Assembly: GCA_002422545.1 (NCBI GenBank)
Contig: DIWF01000021.1
Coordinates: 1 to 64,000, forward strand
Reading direction: 5' to 3'
Length of the DNA stretch: 64,000 bases
From: Firmicutes bacterium UBA6113
GTDB taxonomy: Bacteria; Bacillota; Clostridia; Tissierellales; Sedimentibacteraceae
The position numbers were made by a program, and so were the translations under genes. The notes under the pieces were generated by a model. That model saw nothing but the letters and a program-made list of their open reading frames with translations. It was not told the DNA's origin and searched no databases. How positions within the stretch are numbered: the stretch's first letter is position 1; every line of letters begins with the position of its first letter. Below, in pieces: positions 34,613 to 43,452 of this stretch.

Positions 34613-36559
34613 TTGGTTAAAGAATATAATGCTAAAAGCATAACGGTATTGGAAGGACTGGCTCCGGTCAGAGTACGGCCTGGTATGTATATAGGAAGCA
34701 CCGGTTCAAAAGGACTGCATCACTTAATATGGGAAATAATTGATAACTCGGTAGACGAGCATCTGGCCGGTGTCTGTACAGATATAACAATAACATTGAA
34801 CAGTGACGGCTCCGTTTCCGTTGAAGACAACGGAAGAGGAATGCCCACAGAACTTCACGACAACACCCTGGAGTATCCAAAGACAATTTATCCAAGGGGA
34901 GTAAGCGCTGAGAGAATCCTCCTCACCGTCTTGCACAGCGGAGGAAAATTCAACAACGACAACTATGTTTATTCCGGAGGGCTCCACGGAGTAGGGGTTT
35001 CAGTTGTAAATGCATTGTCATCTTATATGAAGGTTGAGGTTTTCAAGGACAGCAAGCACTACGTTGACGAATATGTAGACGGAGGAAATGCGATCACCGA
35101 ACTTGAAAACGGCGAACTGAAGTCAGTGGGATTTACCAGAAAAAAAGGGACAAAAATCTCTTTTATGCCAGACAGCACAATTTTTGAAAACATCACTTTT
35201 CAAAAGCCAATCATTGTAAAAAAACTCAAGGAAATTGCATACCTGAACAAGGGTCTTACCATGACTCTTGTGGACAAGACCGTGAGTCCAGGCACAGAGG
35301 ATGTTTTCCATGAAGAAGAGGGACTAGTTGGCTACATCAAGGACCTGACAAGCAACAAAGATGTGCTTTATGAGATTCCAATCAGCATAACAGCTGAAGG
35401 CGAAGACTGCTATCTGGAATTTGCAATGCAGCACACCCAGGATTACAATGAAGTTATAGTTAGTTTCTGCAACAACATAAACACAATAGAAGGCGGAACT
35501 CATGTAACAGGAATGAAGTCAGCTCTCACAAAGACTATAAACAAGTTTGCTTCACAGCTCAATATGCTTAAAAACAAGGCGTCAACCATGGATGGTAAAG
35601 ACATAAGGACAGGACTTAATGCAATTATAAACGTCAAGGTTAAAAATCCTCAGTTTGACGGGCAGACCAAGTCAAAGCTTGGAAATCTGTTTGTAAAAAC
35701 TTCTGTAGAAACACTTCTGTCAAAAGAGCTTGAAGTTTATTTTGACAAGGACCTGGAACTTGTAAAAAATATAATAGAGCAGTCGCTGAAGTTCGAAAAA
35801 GTAAGAGTATCTGAAGGCAAGAGCAAGGAAAATGCTCTTAGAAAACCATCTGTAGGAAACAAGAAGCTTGCTTCATGCCAGCAGTCGTACAACAAGACTA
35901 AGGGAATTCTCACAGAAATATTCCTCGTTGAAGGAGATTCAGCGGGAGGAAGCGCGAAGGAAGGAAGAGACAGAAAATTCCAGGCAATATTCAGCATGTT
36001 CGGAAAATCACTGAACGTTGAAAAAGTATCTGAGGAAAAAGCATCCTCAAACCAGAAGCTTCTTCCTATTGCTAATGCCATAGGCGTGCAGATGGGTGCT
36101 GAAGACATAGCAGGACTCAAGTACGACAAGGTAATAATAATGACAGATGCCGACGTTGACGGTGCCCACATCAGGACGCTGTTACTGACTTTCTTCTACA
36201 GATATATGAGAGTTCTCATTGATGAAGGACATGTTTATTTTGCCATGCCTCCTCTTTTCAAGGCTCAAAAGGGAAAATCAATAAATTATTTCTATGACGA
36301 CAGTGATTTTGCCAAGTGGCTTAAAACCACAAAAAACACTGAAAGCTACATGATTCAAAGATACAAAGGCCTCGGAGAAATGAATCCCGACCAGCTTTGG
36401 GAAACAACAATGAATCCTGCAACAAGGAAGCTCAAGAGAGTTTCCATCGAAGATGCAATGGAAGCGGAACAAATCACCACTACATTGATGGGGGACAAGG
36501 TTCCTCCAAGAAGGCAGTTCATTGAAGAAAATTACGACAGAGCAATTCTGGATTTATAA
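34613..36559 (+). CDS. parE: Type IIA DNA topoisomerase subunit B (ParE, possibly GyrB)
   Basis: The product, about 648 residues, has a GHKL ATPase (EIIDNSVDEHLAG, DNGRGMP, YSGGLHGVGVSVVNALS), a transducer domain, and a TOPRIM domain with EGDSAGGSAKEGRDR (near 440) and DADVDGAHIRTLLLTF (near 511). TTG 34613 is chosen because GAAGGGA at 34597-34603 is spaced 9 bases from it; ATG 34604 would be too close. It pairs with the subunit A gene 10 bases downstream. ParE is preferred to GyrB because no recF or dnaA neighbours are present, but this is not decisive. Confidence 0.85.
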   Translation: MVKEYNAKSITVLEGLAPVRVRPGMYIGSTGSKGLHHLIWEIIDNSVDEHLAGVCTDITITLNSDGSVSVEDNGRGMPTELHDNTLEYPKTIYPRGVSAERILLTVLHSGGKFNNDNYVYSGGLHGVGVSVVNALSSYMKVEVFKDSKHYVDEYVDGGNAITELENGELKSVGFTRKKGTKISFMPDSTIFENITFQKPIIVKKLKEIAYLNKGLTMTLVDKTVSPGTEDVFHEEEGLVGYIKDLTSNKDVLYEIPISITAEGEDCYLEFAMQHTQDYNEVIVSFCNNINTIEGGTHVTGMKSALTKTINKFASQLNMLKNKASTMDGKDIRTGLNAIINVKVKNPQFDGQTKSKLGNLFVKTSVETLLSKELEVYFDKDLELVKNIIEQSLKFEKVRVSEGKSKENALRKPSVGNKKLASCQQSYNKTKGILTEIFLVEGDSAGGSAKEGRDRKFQAIFSMFGKSLNVEKVSEEKASSNQKLLPIANAIGVQMGAEDIAGLKYDKVIIMTDADVDGAHIRTLLLTFFYRYMRVLIDEGHVYFAMPPLFKAQKGKSINYFYDDSDFAKWLKTTKNTESYMIQRYKGLGEMNPDQLWETTMNPATRKLKRVSIEDAMEAEQITTTLMGDKVPPRRQFIEENYDRAILDL

Positions 36560-36569
36560 AGGAGCAAAC

Positions 36570-38696
36570 ATGGATGAAATTATAAATGTAAGTTACGAAG
36601 ATGAAATAGCGCAGTCATATCTGGACTATGCAATGACTGTTATAGTGAGCAGGGCACTTCCGGATATAAGAGACGGCCTAAAGCCTGTCCACAGAAGAAT
36701 ATTGTTTTCAGCTGATCAGCTGGGATGCTCGCCTAAGTCAGCATTCAAGAAAAGTGCAAGAATCGTAGGGGACATACTGGGCAAGTACCATCCTCATGGA
36801 GATGCTTCAGTATATGAAGCAATGGTCAGACTGGCCCAGATATTCAACTACACTCACCCTCTCATTGAAGGACATGGAAACTTCGGTTCCATAGATGGTG
36901 ACAGCGCGGCAGCCATGAGGTATACAGAAGCAAGGCTATCACCCATAAGCACTTTGTTCCTGGAGGACTTGAAGTACAACATAGTTCCCATGAGAAAGAA
37001 TTTCGATGAAACTCTCTATGAGCCGGTTGTTCTTCCTGTGCAGATACCAGCATTGATGCTGAACGGAACATCTGGAATAGCAGTAGGGATGACAAGCAAT
37101 ATTCCTCCTCACAACCTTACGGAATTGTTGGATACGGTAATATATAAAATAGAAAATCCTGACGCCACAATACCAGAGCTGTTGGAGATACTCCAAGGTC
37201 CGGATTTTCCAACAGGCGCTATAATCACAAACAAAAGCGATCTCATAGACATTTACAACACAGGCAAGGGTGTTGTGAAGCTCAGGAGCAAGTACCATGT
37301 GGAAGAGCTTAAAAACGGCAAGAAACAAATTGTAGTGACAGAAATTCCTTATACTGTCAGCGGCAGCAAGGAAAACCTCCTGAACAAAATAATAGACACG
37401 GCAAATGAAAGAAAAGAACTGAACATCACAGAAGTGAGAGATGAAAGCTCCAAAGAAGGAATAAGAATAGTCATGGAGCTAAAAAAGGACACGGACGAAA
37501 AATATGTAATAAACTACATGTTCAAGCACACAAAACTGCAAGACAACATGTCCGTATTCATGCTGGCCATACTTAAACAGGAACCAAAGACATTTAACCT
37601 TGCAGAATACATTGATGTGTTTCTTAAGTACCAGAACGAGCTTTACGTGAAAAAGAATAAACAAATTCTTGCATCAGGGGAGCTGCAGGTTGAAAAGTAT
37701 AACGGGCTGTTGTTTGGAAAAGCAAACCTCAGACTCATATACGAAATAACAACAAAAGCACCGGGCGACACGGAAACAGAAGCAGAAAACCACATGATGA
37801 ATGCGCTGATGTACGGGGACACTTCTGATTACGATGATATTTCCAAATCGGACAAGGAACTTATTTCGAAATTCCGCTGCACGGAAGTTCAAGCAAACAT
37901 CATTCTTGACACAAAGCTTCGTAAGCTTTCAAAAATAAACACAATGAAAATACAGCAGGAATGCGACAAACTAAAAAAAGAAAATGAACGCATAAGCGAC
38001 ATCCTTTCTTCAGACAAGAAGATCCTGAACGAAATCAAGAAACAGCTTAAGACAATAAAAAAAGACTTCCCAGATGAAAGAAAGACTCACATTACAGATA
38101 TTACAATGGATTTTGTTGAAGAAAAGAAGACTTACAATGTATTTGTAGATGAAAACTTCTACATCAAGACAACAAGGACTAAAATGACTGAGCCAGGCAT
38201 CATAAACCAGGAACTTCAGGAAACAGATAGAATTGTTGTCATAACAAACCTGGGCGAAAGCATACTCATAAGACCTAGCTCTCTTACAATGGGAGACGCC
38301 AAGTTCAAAGGAATTGCTATTGAAAATTACCTTCCTCTCAAGAACAACATAATGCATGTGTTCATTCAGGGAAAAGAAGGAGAGCTCTTGTATATTACAA
38401 AGGATGGGTTCGCAAAGCTTGTAAGCTATGAGCAGTTCCTCACTTCACGAAGTTCCAAGCCATACCTCACTGAAGAAAATGAACTTCTCATTGTGAAGGA
38501 AGTTTTCGAGAAGGACACAATAGTCTACAAGACATTGAGAGGCAAGGAAAAAACAATAAACATCTACAAGAACCTCATGCCCCTTTCAAAGAGAACAGCT
38601 AAGGGCAAGAAAATATTCACAAACAAAGATGACTTTGAATCTATTCAGATTGTTCACAAGGAAATACCTGAAGAAGAACAAATTTCATTGTTGTAA
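36570..38696 (+). CDS. parC: Type IIA DNA topoisomerase subunit A (ParC, possibly GyrA)
   Basis: The 708-residue product has the winged-helix/tower breakage domain with catalytic Y118 in AAAMRYTEARLSP, preceded by ALPDIRDGLKPVHRRILF, and a shortened beta-pinwheel C-terminal region. AAAGGAG at 36557-36563 fixes ATG 36570. The quinolone-determining segment reads HPHGDASVYEAM: alanine (A79) stands where many enzymes have the drug-contacting serine. Together with parE it decatenates chromosomes. Confidence 0.88.
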   Translation: MDEIINVSYEDEIAQSYLDYAMTVIVSRALPDIRDGLKPVHRRILFSADQLGCSPKSAFKKSARIVGDILGKYHPHGDASVYEAMVRLAQIFNYTHPLIEGHGNFGSIDGDSAAAMRYTEARLSPISTLFLEDLKYNIVPMRKNFDETLYEPVVLPVQIPALMLNGTSGIAVGMTSNIPPHNLTELLDTVIYKIENPDATIPELLEILQGPDFPTGAIITNKSDLIDIYNTGKGVVKLRSKYHVEELKNGKKQIVVTEIPYTVSGSKENLLNKIIDTANERKELNITEVRDESSKEGIRIVMELKKDTDEKYVINYMFKHTKLQDNMSVFMLAILKQEPKTFNLAEYIDVFLKYQNELYVKKNKQILASGELQVEKYNGLLFGKANLRLIYEITTKAPGDTETEAENHMMNALMYGDTSDYDDISKSDKELISKFRCTEVQANIILDTKLRKLSKINTMKIQQECDKLKKENERISDILSSDKKILNEIKKQLKTIKKDFPDERKTHITDITMDFVEEKKTYNVFVDENFYIKTTRTKMTEPGIINQELQETDRIVVITNLGESILIRPSSLTMGDAKFKGIAIENYLPLKNNIMHVFIQGKEGELLYITKDGFAKLVSYEQFLTSRSSKPYLTEENELLIVKEVFEKDTIVYKTLRGKEKTINIYKNLMPLSKRTAKGKKIFTNKDDFESIQIVHKEIPEEEQISLL

Positions 38697-38725
38697 CAAA
38701 ATACGTAACATATTTTCACCAAATC

Positions 38726-38799
38726 GTAGTGGCGGATCTTGTGTCCGCCCGGGGTTATTGATTTATTAAATGCGGGAGGACACGAGGTCCTCCCCTACA
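38726..38799. repeat. Full unit of the GTAGGGG/CCCCTAC dispersed repeat
   Basis: Left arm GTAGTGGCGGATCTTGTGTC, right arm GGGAGGACACGAGGTCCTCC, then CCTACA. It is about 74 bases and very similar to 33128-33199. Confidence 0.85.
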
Positions 38800-38823
38800 T
38801 AATTGAAATAACTTTGTCATTGA

Positions 38824-38855
38824 AATAAGCAGTCCGAGAGGGCTGCTTATTTTAG
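38824..38855 (+). terminator. Rho-independent terminator downstream of parC
   Basis: AATAAGCAGTCC and GGGCTGCTTATT pair around GAGA, followed by TTAGA. The tail is weak in T's. Confidence 0.65.
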
Positions 38856-38954
38856 AGTGTGGATATACACCTGAATTTTGATTATTTTCTCATATTTGAA
38901 ATAAATATTTTAATAAGGATATAATATTAAGGCTAAAAAATCACGAGGTGGCAC

Positions 38955-39791
38955 ATGAGAACAGAATATCCTAAAAAAGCAAGTCTGGGATGGGTAAGCA
39001 AAATAAGAAATCAACACATGGCAGTTGTGCTTGCAAAGATGCTTTGTTTTTACACGTTCATCAACCTGATATTTTCAGTTCTTTATTATATTTTCAGAGT
39101 TCTTGCAGCAGAAACATCATTTTTTGACTATGTTTATTTTTCATTTGTAACATCCCTGGCCATAGGATATGGTGATTTTGTTCCCCTTACTGTGCTTGGT
39201 AAACTTCTGGTTATAATTCATTCAGGTATCACTGCGGTTTACTTTGCTCTCATGATTTCAATATTGTCCATTAAAATGCTGTATCCAAGAAATCTCATAA
39301 AATTTTCTCGATGCATAATATATAATTCTGAAACTGATACGCTTATTTTCAGAGTCATAAATACAAACAAGGAACCTCTCATCAATCCCGAGCTTAGAAT
39401 CAGCGTCACAGAGCACAATACAGGTGAGTCAAGTCCGGGGGTGTTCAGCATAACAACCGACAACAACATTACATACCTGGGAAAGCTGGATTATTCATAC
39501 ACAATTAAAAATACATTTGGAAACTTCAATGTTTATGAAGAAGCAAAAAAAGCAGTACAATTTAACATGGAAACAGATTCTCTGGAAAGCCGTTTCAGGA
39601 TAAACATGTCACTGACCGGAAGCTATGGCCTCAATCAAATTGCCCTGCGAAAAAAATATTACGCAAATGAAATAATTTCCGGCAAATGCTTTAAACCCAT
39701 AACATATAGCAAACAAGTCTATATTAAAAAAGAAATTACATACAAAAAAATAAAGAATTTTTGGAAGGACTTTGAAACAGTTGAAGAATAA
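38955..39791 (+). CDS. Two-segment potassium channel with C-terminal domain
   Basis: The 278-residue protein has a short N-terminus, outer helix (about 25-47), pore with selectivity filter TSLAIGYGDFVP (about 65-76), inner helix (about 85-108), and a ~165-residue cytoplasmic domain resembling the beta-rich tail of inward-rectifier channels. The GYGD signature identifies a K+ channel. GAGGTGG precedes the ATG. It is an isolated gene. Confidence 0.85.
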   Translation: MRTEYPKKASLGWVSKIRNQHMAVVLAKMLCFYTFINLIFSVLYYIFRVLAAETSFFDYVYFSFVTSLAIGYGDFVPLTVLGKLLVIIHSGITAVYFALMISILSIKMLYPRNLIKFSRCIIYNSETDTLIFRVINTNKEPLINPELRISVTEHNTGESSPGVFSITTDNNITYLGKLDYSYTIKNTFGNFNVYEEAKKAVQFNMETDSLESRFRINMSLTGSYGLNQIALRKKYYANEIISGKCFKPITYSKQVYIKKEITYKKIKNFWKDFETVEE

Positions 39792-39951
39792 CCAGCAGTT
39801 TACTTGAGATTGTGGACAACTAAATCTGGCTGATTAATATATATTTTAATGATTATAATTATGGAAATAAATGATAATATCATATATAATATTTAACATG
39901 GAATTATAGCAGAGATATGGGACAACCATCTGGCATGATAAAAATCTTTTG

Positions 39952-39980
39952 CTGTCATCCTGAGTGAAGCGAAGGATCTC
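39952..39980. repeat. Partial GTCATCCTGAG-type dispersed repeat
   Basis: CTGTCATCCTGAGTGAAGCG continues into AAGGATCTC: the left half of the family seen at 27654 and 41451. The right half is missing. Confidence 0.7.
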
Positions 39981-40036
39981 GTTTTTGAATTTTTATAATC
40001 AATACAAAAAATATAGACATATAAGCGGAGGTTAGT

Positions 40037-40984
40037 GTGAAAAAAGTTGTATTAGGAAAAACAGGATATGAAGTAACTGAAATTTGTTTTGGATGTCTGC
40101 CATTTGGTCCTCTTCAGAAAGATTTATCTGTTGAAGATGCTGCAGATGTTCTGTCCTACGGCCTCGACATGGGAATTAATTTCATTGACACGGCACAGAT
40201 GTACAGGACTTATGACCATATAAAGCTTGCTTTGGATAAAAGAGCGGACAAGCCAATAATTGCAACAAAATCTGCAGCAGCGACATATGAAGACATGGAT
40301 GCCGCAGTACAAGAAGCATTGGAAGGAATGGGAATAGACCATATTGATATTTTCCACCTTCATTCTGCTAAAATGGGGACAGACCTTTTTGAAGTGAGAA
40401 AAGGAGCCCTTGAATGTTTGAAGGATTACAAAAACAAAGGGATAGTTAAAAAAGTAGGAGTGTCAACTCACAATGTTGAGCTGGTTGATTTATGCTCACA
40501 GCGTGATGACATAGACGTTGTTTTCCCGCTCATCAACAAGGTTGGAAGAGGAATAATAAACGGAAATGTTGAAGACATGACAAAAGCAATTTCTAAATGC
40601 GAGCAAAAAGGCAAAGGAATTTACCTCATGAAAGCATTGGGAGGCGGAACACTGATTGATGATTACGATGAGAGCATGAAGTTTGCCAGAAACTTAAGCG
40701 ACAATTATTCTATTGCAATTGGAATGATCAGCAAGGAAGAAGTTCTATACAATGTGAATTATTTCAACGGGCAGCACGACCTGGAAGGAATAATCAAAAT
40801 GAAAAACAAAAAAATGGTCAAGGTGATAAAAAATGTCTGTCTTGCCTGCAAAACATGTGTTGACAACTGCCATAGCGAAGCCATAAGCATGAAGGACGGC
40901 AAAGCGTTCATAGACCAGGATAAATGCATACAGTGCGGATACTGCATTGCTTCATGTCCTCATTTTGCCATAAGAATGATATAA
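40037..40984 (+). CDS. Aldo/keto reductase with C-terminal 2x[4Fe-4S] ferredoxin domain
   Basis: The 315-residue product has an AKR barrel (about 1-255; FIDTAQMYRTYDHI, ATKSAAATY, IDIFHLHSA, GVSTHN) and two ferredoxin motifs near the end, CLACKTCVDNCHSE and CIQCGYCIASCPH. Such AKR-ferredoxin fusions are common in anaerobes and probably take electrons from ferredoxin as well as NAD(P)H. The GTG start follows GCGGAGG. The substrate is unknown. Confidence 0.88.
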   Translation: MKKVVLGKTGYEVTEICFGCLPFGPLQKDLSVEDAADVLSYGLDMGINFIDTAQMYRTYDHIKLALDKRADKPIIATKSAAATYEDMDAAVQEALEGMGIDHIDIFHLHSAKMGTDLFEVRKGALECLKDYKNKGIVKKVGVSTHNVELVDLCSQRDDIDVVFPLINKVGRGIINGNVEDMTKAISKCEQKGKGIYLMKALGGGTLIDDYDESMKFARNLSDNYSIAIGMISKEEVLYNVNYFNGQHDLEGIIKMKNKKMVKVIKNVCLACKTCVDNCHSEAISMKDGKAFIDQDKCIQCGYCIASCPHFAIRMI

Positions 40985-41031
40985 GTACGGTAACATATAA
41001 TATAAACAAACTCAAAGAAAATGGTGATAAG

Positions 41032-41412
41032 ATGTTTTTTATGGCAGGAGTGTATCCTCAACGAAAGGAACTCAATTACAATAAGACAATATTGTGCAGC
41101 TGCTGCAATAAGTACGGGCGGTATGAGGCATTCATTGAAAACAGCGTTTTGAACTTGTTTTTCATACCGGTTTTCAAGTTCAACAAAAAAATATATGTTA
41201 AAACAACTTGCTGCAACAGCATTTATCTTGTAACAAACAAGGAAAAAGCAGCACTTCTTGAACATGGACAAGGAGAAGATATATACATTGGAGATGGTGA
41301 TATGCAGCCGGTCCACTTGGGATACTGTGGCACGAACACCTGCCCAAGCTGCGGCTTTGAATCAGAACAGGATTTCAAATTTTGCCCGAACTGCGGAGCA
41401 CCGCTAAAATAA
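41032..41412 (+). CDS. Zinc-ribbon protein, full-length paralogue of the gene at 19070
   Basis: The 126-residue product shares CSCCNKYGRYEAFIE and TTCCNSIYLV with the protein at 19070 and ends in a zinc ribbon with CPSCGFESEQDFKFCPNCG. All cysteine pairs are intact. GGTGAT before ATG 41032 is the likely ribosome binding site. It follows the aldo/keto reductase by 47 bases. It may be a small metal-binding or nucleic-acid-binding protein. Confidence 0.7.
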   Translation: MFFMAGVYPQRKELNYNKTILCSCCNKYGRYEAFIENSVLNLFFIPVFKFNKKIYVKTTCCNSIYLVTNKEKAALLEHGQGEDIYIGDGDMQPVHLGYCGTNTCPSCGFESEQDFKFCPNCGAPLK

Positions 41413-41450
41413 TACACCAAAAGGCGTTAGACTATTGACAAACCCCGACG

Positions 41451-41655
41451 CTGTCATCCTGAACGATAGTGAAAGTTGCCCTAACCCTATTTTTCAGGTG
41501 TTTTTCTGAAAAATAGCGGTAGGTCATTCGCAATGAGCACCAAATTTATATAAGCGTTAGCGAATAAATAAATTTGTATGCGAAACTGCGGGATCTCATC
41601 TTTGTTGAAAACATGAGATTCTTCGAGCAAGCTCTCAGAATGACAACGTCCAAAT
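41451..41655. repeat. GTCATCCTGAG-type repeat interrupted by a two-hairpin insertion
   Basis: The left part (CTGTCATCCTGAACGATAGT, 41451-41470) and the right part (GGGATCTC at 41590, CTCAGAATGAC at about 41633-41643) belong to the dispersed family. Between about 41474 and 41589 lies foreign DNA made of two hairpins: CTATTTTTCAG/CTGAAAAATAG (41487-41516) and TTCGCA...CAAATTTAT/ATAAATTTG...TGCGAA (41527-41584). It looks like one repeat nested in another. Confidence 0.65.
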
Positions 41656-41675
41656 ATAAACTTTGTCATCAACCT

Positions 41676-41700
41676 TACACCGAAAGGTGTATTTTTTTTA
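41676..41700 (+). terminator. Rho-independent terminator-like hairpin
   Basis: TACACC-GAAA-GGTGTA is followed by a run of T's (TTTTTTTATAATTTTT). It uses a stable GAAA tetraloop. Confidence 0.75.
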
Positions 41701-41835
41701 TAATTTTTCCGCTTCACGAAACAATCATATTTTCATCATCTTTTCAACACATAAGAATAATATCATATAGAAAAGTTAACAATAAATGCACACATTAATA
41801 TATAAATTACAATCTACTGATTTTTAAATAAATGT

Positions 41836-41883
41836 ACTCCTCCCCCAAGGACAATATCCCGTCAATGACGGGATATTTGTTTT
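41836..41883 (+). ncRNA. Candidate small RNA 3' end: C-rich motif plus terminator hairpin
   Basis: ACTCCTCCCCCAAGG is followed directly by ATATCCCGTC-AAT-GACGGGATAT and TTGTTTT. No coding gene on the plus strand ends here, so the hairpin may terminate a short RNA. CTCCTCCCCC is complementary to Shine-Dalgarno sequences. The 5' end is not defined. Confidence 0.35.
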
Positions 41884-41985
41884 GAAAAGAAAAAGTAAAA
41901 AATTAAGCTAAAATTAAGGACAGAAATATATAATATAAATATATTATTAAGACCGATATAAAAAAGATGAAACCCTCTCCCAAAA

Positions 41986-42018
41986 ACATCCCGTGCATTA
42001 ATGCGCGGGATGTTTGTT
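41986..42018. terminator. Hairpin between the C-rich motif and the SASP-like gene
   Basis: ACATCCCG-T-GCAT-TA-ATGC-G-CGGGATGT is followed on the plus strand by TTGTTTTTTC and on the minus strand by TTTTT. It lies 10 bases after the stop of the minus-strand gene at 42023, so termination of that gene is the simplest reading. Confidence 0.6.
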
Positions 42019-42022
42019 TTTT

Positions 42023-42214
42023 CTAAAACAGATATCTGTTGTGAATTTCATTGTCCAGACTTATATCTTCAGGATCCAGATCATTCATATCCAAAGGATA
42101 CTCAGAAAGGCTCATACTGCTTTTAATGCCAGGATCAAGTTCTCCGGACATTTCCATTTTGAAATTTGCCAATGCTTGTCGAGCTTCCGGTGCAATTGAA
42201 TTTTTTTCTGTCAT
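42023..42214 (-). CDS. Small acid-soluble spore protein-like (alpha/beta type), divergent
   Basis: The 63-residue product starts MTEKNSIAPEARQALANFKM, resembling the first half of alpha/beta SASPs (PEA..AL..FK.E...ELG). The second half, acidic with DLDPEDISLDNEIHNRY, departs from the usual DNA-binding GG-x-x-K region, so it may be a divergent SASP or a spore protein of similar origin. GAAAGGAAA precedes the ATG. Confidence 0.55.
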   Translation of the reverse strand: MTEKNSIAPEARQALANFKMEMSGELDPGIKSSMSLSEYPLDMNDLDPEDISLDNEIHNRYLF

Positions 42215-42330
42215 AATATTTCCTTTCTTTCTTCAAGATATGGTTATTTTTATCCTTTAAGTCAGGATTATGCATCGGCAAGCATATTGTAACAATATTG
42301 TGATATTAAATTTTTATTTTGAAAAATAAG

Positions 42331-42663
42331 TTATTTCAATGACGCTGTGACTATCAACTGTTGTCCCGGATAAATGATATATGGCGGGTTAAGGTAGTTG
42401 AATCTGATTAAATTGTCAACAAAAGTACCATGCCTTAAAGCAATGTTGTACAAAGAATCTCCTGGTCTTACCGTGTAGAGAATTGATTCCGGAGGCGACA
42501 TTGGAACTATAATCTGCTGTCCCGTACGAATCATGTTTATATTGGGAATATCATTGAATTTCAAGATATTTTCTATTGTTGTGTTGTACTTCTTTGCAAT
42601 ATTAAAGAGAGAATCTCCCGGAGATACAGTATACGTCAAGGTGCCAAAATATGCTGGTAGCAT
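42331..42663 (-). CDS. Double LysM-domain protein, probably spore cortex/coat associated
   Basis: The product, about 110 residues, has two LysM repeats: YTVSPGDSLFNIAKKYNTTI...IIVP and YTVRPGDSLYNIALRHGTFV...LIVT. LysM binds GlcNAc-containing glycans. There is no signal peptide, which fits proteins made in the mother cell and deposited on the spore, as with SafA-type proteins. AAAGGAGTG favours ATG 42663 over GTG 42672. The neighbour downstream on the same strand is the SASP-like gene. Confidence 0.85.
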   Translation of the reverse strand: MLPAYFGTLTYTVSPGDSLFNIAKKYNTTIENILKFNDIPNINMIRTGQQIIVPMSPPESILYTVRPGDSLYNIALRHGTFVDNLIRFNYLNPPYIIYPGQQLIVTASLK

Positions 42664-42879
42664 AAAAATCACTCCTTTATTATTAGTAATGTATTTTATG
42701 CATATAGTATAAAAGTGTTATTAGTTTTTCCTTCGATGTTGTTCACGATTACAGAATCTGAGTTTGCCAGTAGTGAAAGAAGGTCTTGTTCATCTCTTTT
42801 TCAGCTAACAAATTATACAAAAATGCCGATATATATTATGATTAATAATATCGAAATAACCAATCAAGGGGAGCCTCAT

Positions 42880-43299
42880 ATGAATATGCATAAGGAAGAA
42901 AAAAATAACTACTTGCAGGCGATAATGTTTATTGTATCATGCGATGGAGTAATATCGGGGGAAGAGATAGCTGCCTTAAAGAATATTGCAGGTCGCATGG
43001 GAATCACCATGGAGAAGGTAAATATGCTGACAGAAGAGGTGGCACAAGGAAAAGCGCTTAAGAATATACTTTCAAGGATAAAAAACAGACAGACTAAACT
43101 GCAGCTCATATACGATTTAGTGAGTATATGCCATGCTGACGGAGAATACTCGGAAATAGAAAGAAAATCAATGGAGAGAGTTACAAAATTATTAAAGGTT
43201 GAAGCTGAAAAACTTGCAGAGATAGAAAACATTGTCAATGAAAATATTGAATTTAATAAAAAAACAAAACAGGTGCTGGAAGTTTCCAATGAAGCGTAA
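42880..43299 (+). CDS. TerB-like small helical protein
   Basis: The 139-residue product is all-helical. FIVSCDGVISGEEIAALKNI and SICHADGEYSEIERKSMERV resemble the paired acidic-helix motifs of TerB/DjlA-like domains (DG.I...E), which bind metal or membranes. AAGGGGAG precedes ATG 42880; upstream in-frame codons lack a ribosome binding site. The function is unknown. Confidence 0.65.
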   Translation: MNMHKEEKNNYLQAIMFIVSCDGVISGEEIAALKNIAGRMGITMEKVNMLTEEVAQGKALKNILSRIKNRQTKLQLIYDLVSICHADGEYSEIERKSMERVTKLLKVEAEKLAEIENIVNENIEFNKKTKQVLEVSNEA

Positions 43300-43452
43300 A
43301 GTATCATACGAAAAGATAAAGTTCCTGTTGCATGGACTTTCAAGGTAAAGTATATGAAGGATGTCATTAAATACAGTTTCATTAATATAGAAATATATGG
43401 TATAATGTACACAATAGTTGTAGTACATACATTTAACCGGAGATGAAATTAT

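Noticed and set aside
41986..42018. Second C-rich hairpin as an independent small RNA
   Set aside because: It lies 10 bases after the stop of the minus-strand spore gene and has a T run in that direction too, so a terminator is the simpler reading.
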